From assembly GCA_029834535.1 (NCBI GenBank), contig JAQMWT010000003.1, positions 178,830 to 242,829 of the forward strand: a stretch of DNA of 64,000 bases, in the 5' to 3' direction. Shown here in pieces: positions 63,307 to 64,000 of this stretch. How positions within the stretch are numbered: position 1 is the first letter of the stretch; each line of letters opens with the position of its first letter. A program made the position numbers and the translations under genes. Origin of the DNA: Chrysophaeum taylorii. Lineage: Eukaryota; Sar; Pelagophyceae; Pelagomonadales; Pelagomonadaceae. The notes below the pieces were generated by a model, which was not told the DNA's origin, made no database searches, and worked only from the letters and a program-made list of their open reading frames with translations.

Positions 63307-64000
63307 TGTGGCGGCAACTCCTGACCGCTAAGGCTTACCCCTCCCTCCTCTCTCGAGGCTTGATACCCGTTCAACGGGACACCTTTCCCTATCTTCTTAG
63401 TGACGTCCATACCTCTCTCTGTGAGAAGCATTCTTGCTGTATTCTTGTAGTATCCTTGCTATCATAATCACCATCTCTCCATCTTGTTGAGGGGGCTTGG
63501 TGAGCGTGAGCAAGGTGTGTGGCGAGCGTATCCGACCCCGAGTCCGTGTTTTCCTCGTTTAGTGAGGTCTAGGACGAGTCGGTGAGTACCCCCTTTGTCA
63601 CCCGGGGGTCGGGAAGGTTTTTTCTGTACCGCCATACGCGGTGGAGGATAGTGAGATCGTGCGACTACATCGGTCGCCGACGAGCGAAGTGCTGCCGTTA
63701 CGTGTTGTATTACGTGGTCCGGATTTGTACGTGCGCCCTGATCAGCACACGGAGTTCCATTGGACCGGTTTGCGTTGAAATATACGCGAACGTTGTTTTT
63801 GTTCGTGTGCTCCGGAGTGACGACGAACGCACAGTGCGCGTCAAAGGTGAAAAGATCAAATAAGAGCCACCCTGAGTGAGGTACAATACTAATAAAAAGT
63901 TCGATGTGCCATGGAGGGATGCGCCACGCGATGCGACTGTGTACCGTTACCGCAGACTCCCGACAACGTCAAGGACAAGTCCTGAAAATCCTGACTGAAT
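63307..64000 (+). repeat. copia C 3' LTR start and downstream sequence, end not found
   Basis: It begins TGTGGCGGCAACTCCTGACC, like 47873. Similarity to 47873 extends only about 60 bp because the 5' copy is deleted. The LTR end cannot be set within the window. The region holds no recognisable gene; an open frame at 63582-63863 has no known domain. Confidence 0.5.

Larger units (their letters stand above)
47873..64000 (+). mobile_element. Ty1/copia element 'copia C', internally deleted, host of five later insertions
   Basis: Integrase and RT (47960-50800), RT continuation (51175-51386), RNase H part 1 (51702-52140), part 2 (61642-61738) and part 3 (62839-63050) are collinear pieces of one pol gene. 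They are separated by a SINE-like element, a solo LTR, a gypsy element and a hAT-like element, each with its own target-site duplication. A 3' LTR appears to start at 63307 (TGTGGCGGCAACTCCTG), similar to 47873 (TGTGGCGGAAACTCCTG), which would be the 5' LTR start with gag, protease and leader deleted. It is a different copia family from copia A/B, as shown by its RT. Confidence 0.8.

Overview
This window is nuclear DNA from a protist. It is not bacterial: several genes are interrupted by short GT-AG introns (45-73 nt). It carries WDR5, an RBR-type ubiquitin ligase, a BRCT-containing family X polymerase and an SLC17-like transporter, and it is dense in copia, gypsy, Crypton, hAT and Helitron-derived sequence. 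GC-rich compact genes, very short introns, a plastid/mitochondrion-type peptide deformylase and a Crypton fit a stramenopile-type alga or relative. That lineage call is inference and is not proven by the sequence.

Layout. 1-9.9 kb: a minus-strand copia element (copia A). A 5.2-kb Crypton sits in its leader, flanked by ATACC direct repeats, and a plus-strand relative (copia B) sits in its LTR, so the two copias lie head to head. 10.0-26.2 kb: a gene island with a Pol X, an MFS transporter, WDR5, a membrane C-type-lectin/RING/RBR protein, a parvulin, a tandemly duplicated Helitron-type helicase remnant, peptide deformylase, a PPP phosphatase and a small unknown ORF. 26.2-35.1 kb: sparser DNA with two SINE-like copies, a gene carrying a domain otherwise known from thymine-hypermodifying enzymes, and an O-methyltransferase. 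35.2-43.9 kb: an unassigned repeat complex with ~100-bp inverted repeats, ~100-bp direct repeats and two divergent blocks of decayed ORFs. 44.5-45.7 kb: an OTU-like ORF.

47.9-63.3 kb is one nest of elements inside a second copia (copia C). Its pol is interrupted in order by a SINE-like element (8-bp TSD), a solo LTR of the copia A/B family (5-bp TSD), a 9.5-kb Ty3/gypsy element (4-bp TSD), a hAT-like element (8-bp TSD) and another SINE-like copy at the 3' LTR border. The gypsy polyprotein has a cytosine-C5-methyltransferase-like domain between its protease and reverse transcriptase.

The most notable items are (i) the methyltransferase-like domain in the gypsy element, (ii) a predicted single protein joining an extracellular C-type lectin domain, three membrane spans, two RING-like fingers and an RBR ligase module, (iii) the host-type gene with the thymine-hypermodification helical domain, and (iv) the Crypton, whose recombinase ORF is restored across two tiny introns. 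Host genes read through cleanly while most element ORFs carry frameshifts, so the elements are largely decayed rather than the assembly being poor.
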